Assembly (NCBI GenBank): GCA_963513935.1
Contig: OY740774.1
Location: 95,549,668 to 95,613,667, forward strand
Length of the DNA: 64,000 nt
Direction of reading: 5' to 3'
Source: Aphrophora alni
Lineage: Eukaryota; Arthropoda; Insecta; Hemiptera; Aphrophoridae
The position numbers were made by a program, and so were the translations under genes. Below the pieces are notes generated by a model. It searched no databases and had not been told where the DNA came from. It saw only the letters and a list, made by a program, of their open reading frames with translations. Shown one piece after another: positions 1 through 11,200 of this stretch. Within the stretch, counting starts at the first letter, position 1; each line of letters opens with the position of its first letter.

Positions 1-194
1 AAGGCTAACTAATATAAAAAAATAGTATAACATATTAATATCATCATAAATACCATAAAATCATTTGAACGTGTAAAATTATTTTCGAACAGTGGACTGA
101 TTGTTTAGTTGTAAGCTGGTTTATATTACGGGTAGGACCTATCAAATATTTTATTTTGCGTGTTCTAATATATTTCACATTATATTTATTTCAG

Positions 195-247
195 TGTGAA
201 AAAGATAATGATTGCTGTTTGGGAAAGTGCATAGGTGGCACCTGTTG
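195..247 (+). CDS. Last coding exon of a convergent paralog (ICK-type Cys-rich protein), gene 5' end outside window
   Basis: After a good acceptor (tttatttcag) the exon starts at a Cys codon in phase 0 and encodes 17 residues with spacing C-x5-CC-x3-C-x4-C. This is the same length (53 nt) and cysteine pattern as the last coding exon of the minus-strand gene at 5460-5512. It ends TGT TG before a consensus donor GTAAGT. Splicing to 661 gives TGT TGA, a stop split by the intron. Without splicing the frame reads Trp then TAA, so the protein ends here either way. The rest of the gene must lie left of position 1. The exon is the second half of a cystine-knot unit whose first Cys would come from the preceding exon. 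Family membership is seen directly; function is unknown. Confidence 0.85.
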
Positions 248-660
248 GTAAGTCACTAAATGGAATATAATTTTAAAATATCTATACTTAATTCCTATTA
301 AAATGAATATTTAAATTTTTTAATTGTGTTATAAATTTAAATTTTATTTATATAAACAGCATTATAATATTAACAATGTGCTTTCTAATATTAATAAATT
401 TCATAATAAAGGCTTGTGGAAGCGTGTGTGTTTTCAATCAATATACGAACAGAACGGTTTCACTACCAAAAAAATATCACTACCTATTTTCGTCTTTAAA
501 TTACATAAAATACGATAGCCTATTCCCTAATTTTTTCAAGTTATCTTTAAACTTGAAAACAATATTGATGTATTTTTTTTTTATTATGCTAAATTTTGTG
601 ATTTTCTTGTGACATAATGTTTTATCATTTTTCTTAACAATGAAGCTGTTTTGTTTTCAG

Positions 661-790
661 AAAAACAAAATTAGTTCCTGTGATATGTGTTATCAATTAA
701 GGAACAGCATCGCTAGTCTTCTATAGGATAACACAAGAAGGCTAATAATAATAATAGAGATGGTTTTGAAATAAATATTATGTTTCGTTA
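661..790 (+). other. 3' UTR exon of the convergent paralog
   Basis: A pyrimidine-rich acceptor (ttgttttcag) ends at 660. The first base, A, completes a TGA stop begun in the exon at 195-247. The exon start resembles the 3' UTR exon of the minus-strand gene (from 5211 downward): both start AAAA and share the block TAGTT.C.GTGAT. AATAAA at 770-775 is a plausible poly(A) signal. The 3' limit is an estimate. Confidence 0.6.
770..775 (+). terminator. Poly(A) signal AATAAA of the plus-strand paralog
   Basis: Canonical hexamer about 110 bases into the 3' UTR exon. AT richness makes chance hexamers common, so support comes mainly from position. Confidence 0.45.
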
Positions 791-1296
791 TGTAAGGATT
801 TCATTAACGCCTTTTGTTCTTAATGACTCAATCTGGTGTACATTTAAAATTGTATTTAATAACTTGTATTATGTGTTGTTTTAATTTAAGTAATCCGTAA
901 GCAAATCAATGGTTAATTAATAAAAAGAAGTATTTTTGACGTTTGAGTATGTAGTACAAATTTATTATTTTATCTTCAGCATAAAAGTCAAGAACCAACA
1001 TTCAAATCGTTTGATCTATTTAAATTCTTGTGTTGTTTTGAACATACAGGTCTTCATATATTTGGAAGTTGATAAGGTATTGAGTTATAACAAATAAAAC
1101 ACAATTTTTCTTTTGTAAAATTCTGTAATTAAGCCAACCATGGTTTCGCCAGTTACGGCATTGACAAGGCTCTTACAAGATTAAATACAAAGCACACCAT
1201 AACTATTATAAAAGGTTGAGAAAGGCAGGAAATTCCCGTTAACAAACAAAGCACAAAGACCCGGGGGAAAAACGCCAAGGGTCATTCACACAGGTA

Positions 1297-1608
1297 TTAA
1301 CCAACCTCGAAAAGAGGTTGAAATAAAGGAGAAAATGACAAAAATTCCGTTTGGTCATTTAAAACTAGATTATCATCATTACACAAAAGTCTCTTAATTT
1401 CTAAAATTTCCAAAACATTTAATTTTCTACTTTTTACGTTAACATGTAGAATTTCAAAATTAACATTAGAATAAAAATCAGTCAATGCATGATTTTTTAA
1501 ATGGTGAGAAAAACTAAAATCATTTTAACCTAACCGCCAACTCCGTTCATGCTCACCTAACCTACACTTAAAACTACGGCCTGTTTGGACAACATAAGCA
1601 GCATTACA
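1297..1608 (-). pseudogene. PLE GIY-YIG endonuclease fragment, left copy (broken)
   Basis: Mirror copy of the fragment at 1899-2210 with the same length. It has YVVQTGR in place of YVGQTGR, so the conserved glycine of the YVG element is lost, and an in-frame TAA after the RLG segment where the right copy has TAT. The two copies have therefore diverged by point mutation since the inverted pair formed. Confidence 0.7.
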
Positions 1609-1898
1609 AAATACTACATGTCAGTTTGTACACACCACTTTTTTGCATTTTTTCTATTTTATCTTTGGAATTTACTAACATCTTTCCTAAATTTTGTTTA
1701 CAATAATAAGCTGGTTTACAGTGTTTTTTTCTTTTCTAAAACTTTACCAACTGCATGGCTAACTTTACCAAAATAGTTAATTCTACGCCACTTTTGTGTG
1801 GAATTATTAGAATTGACTATTGGGAAAATAAAGGATTTAGCCTTAATTTTTTTTCTTAAAAATGGAAAATGGTGTGTACAAACTGACATGTAGTATTT

Positions 1899-2210
1899 TG
1901 TAATGCTGCTTATGTTGGCCAAACAGGCCGTAGTTTTAAGTGTAGGTTAGGTGAGCATGAACGGAGTTGGCGGTTAGGTTATAATGATTCTAGTTTTTCT
2001 AACCATTTAAAAAATCATGCATTGACAGATTTTTATTCTAATATTAATTTTGAAATTCTACATGTTAACGTAAAAAGTAGAAAATTAAATATTTTGGAAA
2101 TTTTAGAAATTAAGAGACTTTTGTGTAATGATGATAATCTAGTTTTAAATGACCAAACGAAATTTTTGTTATTTTCTCCTTTACTTCAACCTCTATTCAA
2201 GGTTGGTTAA
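1899..2210 (+). pseudogene. PLE GIY-YIG endonuclease fragment, right copy (open frame)
   Basis: An open stretch of 103 codons without an initiating Met. It starts CNAAYVGQTGRSFKCRLGEH, which contains the YVG half of the GIY-YIG motif followed by the conserved Q-T-G-R and the R/E-H segment typical of Penelope-type endonucleases. A conserved SNHLKNH block and an EILEIKRL helix follow. The frame is intact, unlike the left copy, but it is only the C-terminal domain of a much larger RT-EN protein and has no promoter or start codon of its own. Confidence 0.75.
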
Positions 2211-3637
2211 TACCTGTGTGAATGACCTGTGGGGTTTTTCCCCCGGGTCTTTGTGCTTTGTTTGTTAACGGGAATTTCCTGCCTTTCTCAACCTTTTATA
2301 ATAGTTATGGTGTGCTTTGTATTTAGTCTTGTAAGAGCCTCGTCAATGCCGTAACTGGCGAAACCATGGTCGGCTAGACCAAATAAATTATAGAATTTTA
2401 CAAAAGAAAAATTGTGTTTTATTTGTTAAAATGGAATTCTATCAAGTACCGTCGGTCATCAGTGTTAACAATATATTGAGTTATAGTTTGGTATACAAAT
2501 TTTCTATGTGGTTTTTCACTGGGGTACAAAATCTAGTTTATTCTTTTGTATATTTTCAAAATAGGGGCCTTTTGAATTTATTTAACCCCAAATATCTTTA
2601 AAACTGTAAACTTTACAGAACCCTTTCAAGGAACAAATAAGTTTTGTTTTGACAATTGAAAGGGGTTTTGTATTTTTCTGTACATTAAAGAATAAGCGAA
2701 TTATCAAAGAAATACTAAAATGTTATTATATTGGTAGTAAAAAAATTGTCCTTAAAAAGAACAGTAATAATAGTCAAAATAACCCTACGATTTATGTGCA
2801 ATATTAACTCAGAATTTACTTAAGTTAACATAAAATTAAAATAACGTCAACAATTGAAAAATGTTAATTATATTTTTATAAGAATCGTTGAGAAGTTTGC
2901 TAGAATTGTACGTTTAAATAGAATAATTTTGATATATTTTTCGAGATAAAAACTTAATACTTTTGTAGAAAATAATGAACATATAAAAATGTATCATGAT
3001 ATAGGATATAATAACGTTGTTTTTGTCAATATCAGCTTATATAAATAAATATAAAGTGTTTGTAAATTTTTATTAAATAACCAAAACCTTATTTATAATA
3101 TTCAAATTATATACTTTATTACCAAATAGTAGAATTTCAAAATAATACTTTCCTCCCAAAAGAATAAAGAAGAAAACGAATATCTTAAACGGTTTTAATA
3201 ATAAAATTGTGTATAAAAAACTACATAACTCTACTTTTATTCTACTACAAATGTAAAAAAAATAGAAGTAATACCTACATAGCATACTAAAATAGTTAAT
3301 AAAAACACAAGGTAAAACTACTCAAATTTAAAAAGCAAATTATTTTAAAGATTAGAATAAGATAGGTTAATACTTCAAATTATACTTGTGTACGAAAATA
3401 AATTGTGTACGAAATTTAAAGAGAACAAGGGAATCTTTGTTTTCTTTTTGTTTAAAGTATAACAACCTCTGGTTGTCATGGTCTTTCAAAAAATGGAATG
3501 AAATAAAAAGAAAAAATATATCCTTCAGCAGTCAAATACTCTAATAGTGTCAAGGTGAGAATAGTACAAAGAGGTGGTATAAAAAGATCTGATATTACAA
3601 ATGATGGAGAGGAATATTCACGTTTTAAACAAAGAAA

Positions 3638-3640
<3 letters not shown>

Positions 3641-3705
<65 letters not shown>
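3641..3705. repeat. (AT)n microsatellite
   Basis: Uninterrupted AT dinucleotide run of about 65 bases. Confidence 0.95.
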
Positions 3706-3710
<5 letters not shown>

Positions 3711-4506
3711 TAGAAGCTCTTTTCTACCCAGTATAGTACATGTGTGAGTGTGTACATAATATGCACTTTACTAAATAGGTTTTGGTTTAAATGTAACATG
3801 AAAGCTTCTGTTTTTTAATTTATTCACTTCTATATGGAAGGATAAATCTGTTTTTAATGTTTGAAATTGCTGTAATTTCTTACTTTATGTTATACCATGT
3901 TATATTAATCTATGCATTAGGGGGGTTGATCTTTTATCATCCAGGTAAGGTATTTTGTAACCAATTGTATTAGTGCAGTGTTTATTAATTTTTTTGTTGC
4001 TTAGATAGTTTTTCGTGTTTATTTCCGTTTTTTTTTTATTGCGATCAAGTTATTTCAATTTTCTTGTACTATGAATTATCGTAATATGTTGTTATGATTG
4101 ATTTTGGTTTGTCATAGGAGACTTTTGGGTTTTTCTAAATGTTTATTTGAGTGTAAGTGTAAAGTTTGAACTTGCCAGTAGCGTTGTCCCTCTCCGTTTT
4201 GAGCTGATTAGTTGTGTAGTATTTTGAGTAGTTCATTTCAAACAGGCTTTGACCTCCTGATGATTGACCCAATTGAGAAAAACTGAATAGCAATAGGTGC
4301 TTTATTTTCTGTATACATTCTTTGTGTTATATTTTGTATTGTAAATAATTATGTATTATTAAGAATTTGATAAAGTTTGTACTTTTTTTCTTTTTACAAT
4401 GTACAATGAGGGGTTAAATAAAATAATAGTAATAATATAACCTATTAAAAAAGGCATAGAGATTCAAGTAAACCCATCGGAATATGTAAATTATGTACCC
4501 TGAGGT

Positions 4507-4510
<4 letters not shown>

Positions 4511-4547
<37 letters not shown>
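4511..4547. repeat. (AT)n microsatellite
   Basis: Uninterrupted AT run of about 37 bases. Confidence 0.95.
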
Positions 4548-4552
<5 letters not shown>

Positions 4553-5114
4553 ATTATTTGAAGTTCTCATTTAAGAGTTATCTTTTGCTAAATATTAAGC
4601 TAGTTATTTCAAATATAAATAAAAATATTGTCCAAAACTAATTAATTACATTCGAAATAATAATATATCATTTTGAATACTTAAACAATTTAAAACTATT
4701 AAATATAAAGTTAGCAACTATATAAATATTTTAAATTTCACGCATTATTTTAGTTAAATAAAAATCAAAAATCTATATAAAAAAATTAAACAATTTTTGC
4801 ATCTGTCTACTGACGACCTTTGTATTGCCAATATAATATCATATAATATTTTGTTCAGAAATTTGGAATTATCTCATGGTATTTTTAGAATTATGTGAAT
4901 AAAAATTATCATTAAATCCTTGTTTAATTAAAGCTTCGGCGGAATATGCCTATAAATTCATTCTCACTTTCTTTCTCAAAAAATTAAAATAATTATAAAA
5001 ATAACTTAATATAGACAAAGAAAATAAAATAATGCTTAAACGAAATAATGCTTAAAATTTTATTTTTATTTTTTCTTACTTAAATTAAGTAGCCTATACA
5101 ATTAAACACAATCT

Positions 5115-5211
5115 GTATACACAATCATATATGTTTATTTATCTGCTTGTCCAAATTAAATTTGTTTTAAGGCTTCTTAACTCCATAATCACGGCAACTA
5201 CATTGGATTTT
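5115..5211 (-). other. 3' UTR exon of the multi-knot gene
   Basis: Acceptor gattacag ends at 5212; the exon starts AAAATCC and supplies the A of the split TGA. It shares the block TAGTTGCCGTGAT with TAGTTCCTGTGAT in the paralog's UTR exon (661 onward), which supports both. AATAAA on the minus strand at 5134-5139 is a candidate poly(A) signal. The 3' end is estimated. Confidence 0.6.
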
Positions 5212-8200
5212 CTGTAATCAGATATTTTTTTCTTTTTAATTACATCAACAATTTAAAATTTAACCAATTACCAATGTTTCCCATAAAACTATTTTATAAA
5301 TAAATTTATAATATTTAGTAGTTAGTTACACAAATAAAAAAAAAAAAAAACAAATATTCCACCAAACACCGTACCAAAATGTTATAACGTTTTAATATAC
5401 CAAATACATTTATCTTATTAGTGTGAGGAAATACAGTTATTTCGTTAAGATAGACTTACCAACAGAAGCCAGCTATGCAATTGCTTTTACAGCACTGGGA
5501 GTCATTTACACACTGAAATAAAATTAGCAATTAGTGATGTGTCAATAAACTGAAGTCATAAGGTTTTATAGGATATAAAACATAAGTAACTATTAAAATC
5601 TCAAATGAAATATTCTATAAATAAAACCGGATATAAAACTAAAACTTTTTCTTACCTATTAGTGCATGTTTAAATTAATTTATTATACAATTCCTTCCTA
5701 AACTAAAATGACAAGTGTTTGAAAATCATAATTTCTCTAAACCAGTTAAATTAGAAAGTAATGTTTACAAAACTAACTAAGTAATACTCTTTTTGTTTTC
5801 CTTTTAAGTCTTAAGGCTAGCTTTTCTTACTAAACCAATAAAGCCCTTAAAGATTTCCCGACCCACAAAAAGGCCCTCCAAAACGTCGAAGATTTCTTAT
5901 AATTTTTTGTTTTTATCCTATATCACCATTATAAATAAGACAGAAGTCTTATCGGATACAAAAGAAACAGTACTGATACACACTTCCTTCAACCAAACCT
6001 AATATTTAAAATTTTCAAGTTTGCAGTAGTATCCAGTATGTAAAGATATTACCTGCTGTAAGTTCTGGTTGGACACTCAGCGATATCCCTTAAGTGCAAT
6101 ATTTTTAACTAAACACTTTTGCCAAGTTTCATCTCTATTGTTTACATTGTGGTCACCTATTACTACTATAGTTAATAGTTTAATTCATCCGACAATAGTC
6201 AGTTTATTCACAATTGTACTCTCTTATAAACCTTGAAAAATCGAAAAATTAATCCTTTACCTTATACCTCACAGTTAGGAGAGTAAACATCTCTAATCTT
6301 TGAAATATGGATGTCTTTAGGACAACAATCCAGTAGCGTTTACTGTTTTTAAAACAGTTATGTTGTGAAATATGTTTTATACAAATCGTTAATTATTGTT
6401 GGATTTTAATTTGTGACAATAATAAGTAATGCATTCTAAAACTGTAAGTGCGAAAATTAATATTTTTTGGTCGGATATTTCACCAGCTGGTATTTTAATT
6501 CTGTAGAATTTTTAAATTTAAAATAGAGGAAGGATTTGTCTATCATTTTATATGTTAGGAAATTTTAAAACTATAGCTCTTTCTTGTATTATTTTTTTAG
6601 ATTTTTCTTTACATTACCTTATTATTACACACATTTCAAGGTTATTATATGTTTTATTAAACAACTCTTATATTTTAAAAGATTGTTGTCTTGTATTTTT
6701 ACTTACTGTATATCCACATGGGTTGCAATCCCTTCCACATACACCATTTTTGCAAATATCAGAATTGCAGCAGTCGGCAGACGATTTGCACTGAAATAAT
6801 TAATATTTTGTACTAGCTGTTTCAAAAAAATGCTTTCCACGATGAACCACATTTGGCACTATTAAAAGTGGGAATATTTTCATATACATAGATCTAAATA
6901 CCAATATATAATACTTGTTTATTTGAAATAGCTCTAGACTAAAATCTTTATTTTTATATCACAAATCCGACTATTGATAATAATAAAATTAAATAAATGC
7001 AGCCGTTTCAGCTATTCAGTTATTATCAAACAATGGTGAGATTTGTCAGTTGTTATGAAACAAAAACACAATTACACGTTTTACTTAATACTAATAAGAA
7101 ACAATGAAAACGTTAACACAACATTTTTGTAGCTACAACGCTTTGTCTCAAAGCGTACTGTAATAATATCCACTTTTACTGATATTTCGATGAAAGTGTG
7201 CCTATCAATATTTCTAATATCATAATATATAGTACGTGGAATCGAAATGTAACTTTTCATTTGTAATGAGTTGGTGTTTTTAAGTAATATAATGTTTATT
7301 GAATTGATGTTAATTTTATACACATTTCCAATTGTTTCTAGTTGTTAAAAATATTATTTTAGTCAGTGCTGTAGTATTGTTAATGACTTGTCGATACTGG
7401 AGTAGTTGAGGTTTGTCTGTTTAATTATTTGGCAAAGTAAAATTGTATTTGAGTGAGTTAACCAGTTTTTATTGCAGATCCCTAGTATCAATTTTCTTGC
7501 ACAATATTATAATTTAAACAATTAGGGATAATATTTGACCTAGACATTTTTCGAATTTAAGAAAAAAGAGGGGAATATACTTTTTTTTTCAAAGTATGTA
7601 CTCTGAAATGTTTGTGTAGAAAAGTATGTATGATATAATTAATACACAATGAAATACAAATAATTGTCATTGCAATGTTTTGAGTTAAGGTGCTGTGTTC
7701 TCTCTCCAGGACGCATTAACGTTTAATATGTTAGAAATATGTTAGAAATCCGTTTACTTTTTTCTTTCTTTTTTTCCTTTTGGGCTGTGATAACCTGCGT
7801 CAGATGCCTCACCGACGTCGACCTGAGGTCTTTTGCCGCCCCAAGCTCCATTCTACACTCACTCAGTCATACCTGTCATCCTTATGAAGGAACAGATACT
7901 ACCTATCGGGTTCTCTAGGATGGTTTCCATTTTCTTCCCCGGAGGGCCTAGAGAGTATAGCCTAGTTTGTCCTAACGCCTCACACTGGGGGAGTACCGAT
8001 GCTTCTAGTTGTCCTGGGAAACCAAAAAATCCGTTTACTTACAATCAAACTTATTTGAACAATAACGCTGTACCACATTTCTAATTTATTTATATTATAC
8101 GACAAAATAGAGATTACCTAAAAAAAAGAATGCGTCTACAATACTTAACTGGTTAGAAATTCGGAGAATATTATTCAAACATAATTTTTTATTTTATATA

Positions 8201-11200
8201 ACGATAAGGGAACTTCGAACTAAATTACAAACTTGTTCCCTTTGTTCAAACTTTTGTGTAAATTAATCTTATGGTCATTTATAAATACAAGAATATTACA
8301 AAAACTACTGTAACAAAAAACGTTCTAACTTATACACCTATAGGTGTAAACATTATGCAGGCTTAATTTGTTTTTAGCTCATCGTGGAAATGGCGTCTGT
8401 TTTCAAAGTTTTAAAGACACCTTTCAAATATTAATTCATTTGAAAAATTTATTAACTTAAAATATATTAATGTATCAGATTTCTATCCGTGCTCCCAATT
8501 TATGACAGCACTCAAAACTCTATGGTAAACAAAAATGCACACAAGGCAGTTCTAAATATTCTTCAATTTAAAAAATCAATGTTCATTTGATATTTAACGT
8601 AAAGTCATGTACTAGTGGTGCTTTCGTAGCTATGTCCTAATTTAACTACGAGAGGGGGCAATACTACCAATGTAAACCAATCAAGTGATCTAATATTCCA
8701 AAAACACAATGGTGGTAATTTTATTTAACCTCCCAATCCATGATTATGGACGCCGAACATTTTCTGGAACGTCATGAAAAATGTTACTGTACTACAACCA
8801 ACAAATACTTTCATATTTCTACACATAATACATTCATGTGAGAACGTTTGATTTAAACATATTGTTGATTCATTTTATTTAAATCTGCCCATCCTAAACA
8901 ATTTTTGAATTTTATCAATCTTATCTAAATAATAATAATTTGATAATAGATGTTACTGACATATAAAACCCGATGTGAAAAACAATTCTATGATATTTAC
9001 TTACAAATCGACATCATATAGTTTAATCAGCACGAAGTTCTAATTCCCCTGTGGTATAAAACACTTTGGTCAAATACACATTTTTTAAAAATAAATTTAT
9101 AACATTTTTTATATGAAGTAGACATGTGTATATTTACGAATAAATGAAAAGCAATCTAAAACTTCAAACACTGAAGAGTAAACGTGTATCCTTAGTTTCC
9201 AGGTTAAATACCTACAGGTTTACAAAGCGTACATACTTCCTGTCTTTACAAATAAAATGACAATCGATAAATTTTCAAAATAATAATATATTCTAGAAAT
9301 TTATATGATATGGTTTAAAATAATCTTGAAGAGCTTGTAAGTAAAAAATTGCATCTGATATCAAACTGTACCTAACTATCAAACTGTTAAAAATCTTAAT
9401 GATGACGAGGATTTAATGTATATACTATTGGTAAATCAATTTCAATTCTAATAACATTGCACAGATAAACATAAATTGTAATTGTATACATTATTTTTAT
9501 TGTTATAATTCACTTCTCTAAAAAAAAAAAAAAAAAATGTTTCGATTACGCTGTACATAAGTATTGAGTTAGGTACAAGATGTAGTATGTTTAAACTTTG
9601 TTTATGCCCCAAGAAAATATGTAACCGTCCTTATTTCACTATCTTATGGATCAGAATATACACAATACACTGGTTTACAATATAAAACCTGCATATTAAT
9701 CAATACCTAAACATGCAACAACAGATAAATGAAATAATACAAAATTGTAATATTGGTTAGTAATTGGTAGAACTACATTGGTATTAAATTTATACAAGTG
9801 TCCAAAAAGTCCCACCCCCTCTTTTTTTATTATGGAAATAGAAGTTTTTGCTTTGGGGAAAGTTTTGATAACCAAAGGAGGGGTTTTTTGAAGTACCAAA
9901 ATTCTCAACCTTTACCCCTAAAATGGGGTAGTTTGGGGGTAAGTCCAGAATTTTAAATAGCAACGCTATGTTGGGTAAGATGAACTTAGAGACCTCTATT
10001 TTGCGCCATTATTCTTATTTTAAAAAGACCTTTAAAATGAGGTATCACTCAATAGGGGTTGCTATTTAAAATTCTTGACTTACCCCCAAACTACCCAATT
10101 TTGGGGATAAGGGTTGAAAATTTTGATACTTCAAAAAACTCCTGCTATGGTTATCTAAACTTTCCTTAAAGCAAATCTGTCTATTTCCATTAATAAAAAA
10201 AATAAGAGGGGGTGGGAATTTTGGACACATGGTATATTTAATATGTACACTTAATTGATTAAAACTAGTCAGTGCGATATTGTATTATATTGGTCAAAGT
10301 CTTTATTTAACCAATAGTGAAATACAATCAAGGGGAAATGAAATAAATATATAATTTTATTGGTTAATATTTAGTAGAAAAGTTTTGGTATTAAATTGGT
10401 AATAAATATATTGGCAGCATATGACATTTCCAATATTTGTGAATTATTGAACAAAAGACGGCTTGAAACAATGGTTTACATTATAATTTTTGCGTTTAAA
10501 CAATAATAAATAACAATATTGGATGAATATACTGTAATGGTATTGGTTAAGAATAGGCAGTACTACATTGGTATTATATTAAGAATAAAATATTGGTCAA
10601 ATATATAATTTAAGTATTGGCGATTTAAGAGCATTTTCGAAACTAGTTCAATAATTTCAAAGTTGTTATAGCCAATATTACAGGGAAATATGGGTTAAAT
10701 ATTTATCACCAATATTTGTTGTATAATTAATATCTCGTATCACGTATATTTAACCAGGATAACCAACATAGGACCCATATGTAAACAATATTAATGCTAC
10801 TTTGGTTGGTGAATGTTGTTAAAACGTTTTTTAGGGAGCCTTTAAGTTTACTATTCACGAACAATCAGAACACGGCACCTCATAAATCTCCGAATACTTA
10901 AATTGATCATCGTCGATTATTTTTTATTTCATTGGGTAAATTGTCCCTTGTTTTCTTAAAATATCGTGACTCTGCCTTTTTAATATATTACCTCCTATGT
11001 GCATGAATTCTTTTTTTTTAATTCATTAATATTAAATAAAATGTATACATATTACAATTAATTTCAATTTGATAATTAAAAAAGAAAATTTGGTTTTAAC
11101 ACATTTGTAATAAGTTCTATATCTCTGCAGGAAGTGGTTGTTTAAATTATCCCAACAAAATAGTTTACTTGTTTATTTTCTTCATAGTAATATGTAGTTA

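Larger units (their letters stand above)
1078..2485. mobile_element. Inverted pair of Penelope-like element 3' ends flanked by a 12-bp direct repeat
   Basis: Two long inverted arms (about 1090-1645 and 1865-2427) surround a spacer of roughly 220 bases. Each arm carries the same GIY-YIG endonuclease fragment reading outward. The whole unit is flanked by TATTGAGTTATA at 1078-1089 and 2474-2485, which looks like a target-site duplication, so the pair probably inserted as one unit. The last part before the right repeat (about 2430-2473) has no counterpart in the left arm. PLEs are known for complex tandem or inverted insertions with 5' truncation. No reverse transcriptase domain is present, so the unit is not autonomous. 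Confidence 0.75.
2486..5110. other. Intergenic region between the two convergent genes
   Basis: No coding frame recognised. Contains two AT microsatellites (3641-3705, 4511-4547) and a T/G-rich stretch (about 3800-4440) that may be decayed PLE sequence because it holds a CTGATGA-containing hammerhead-like remnant near 4255. Confidence 0.5.
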
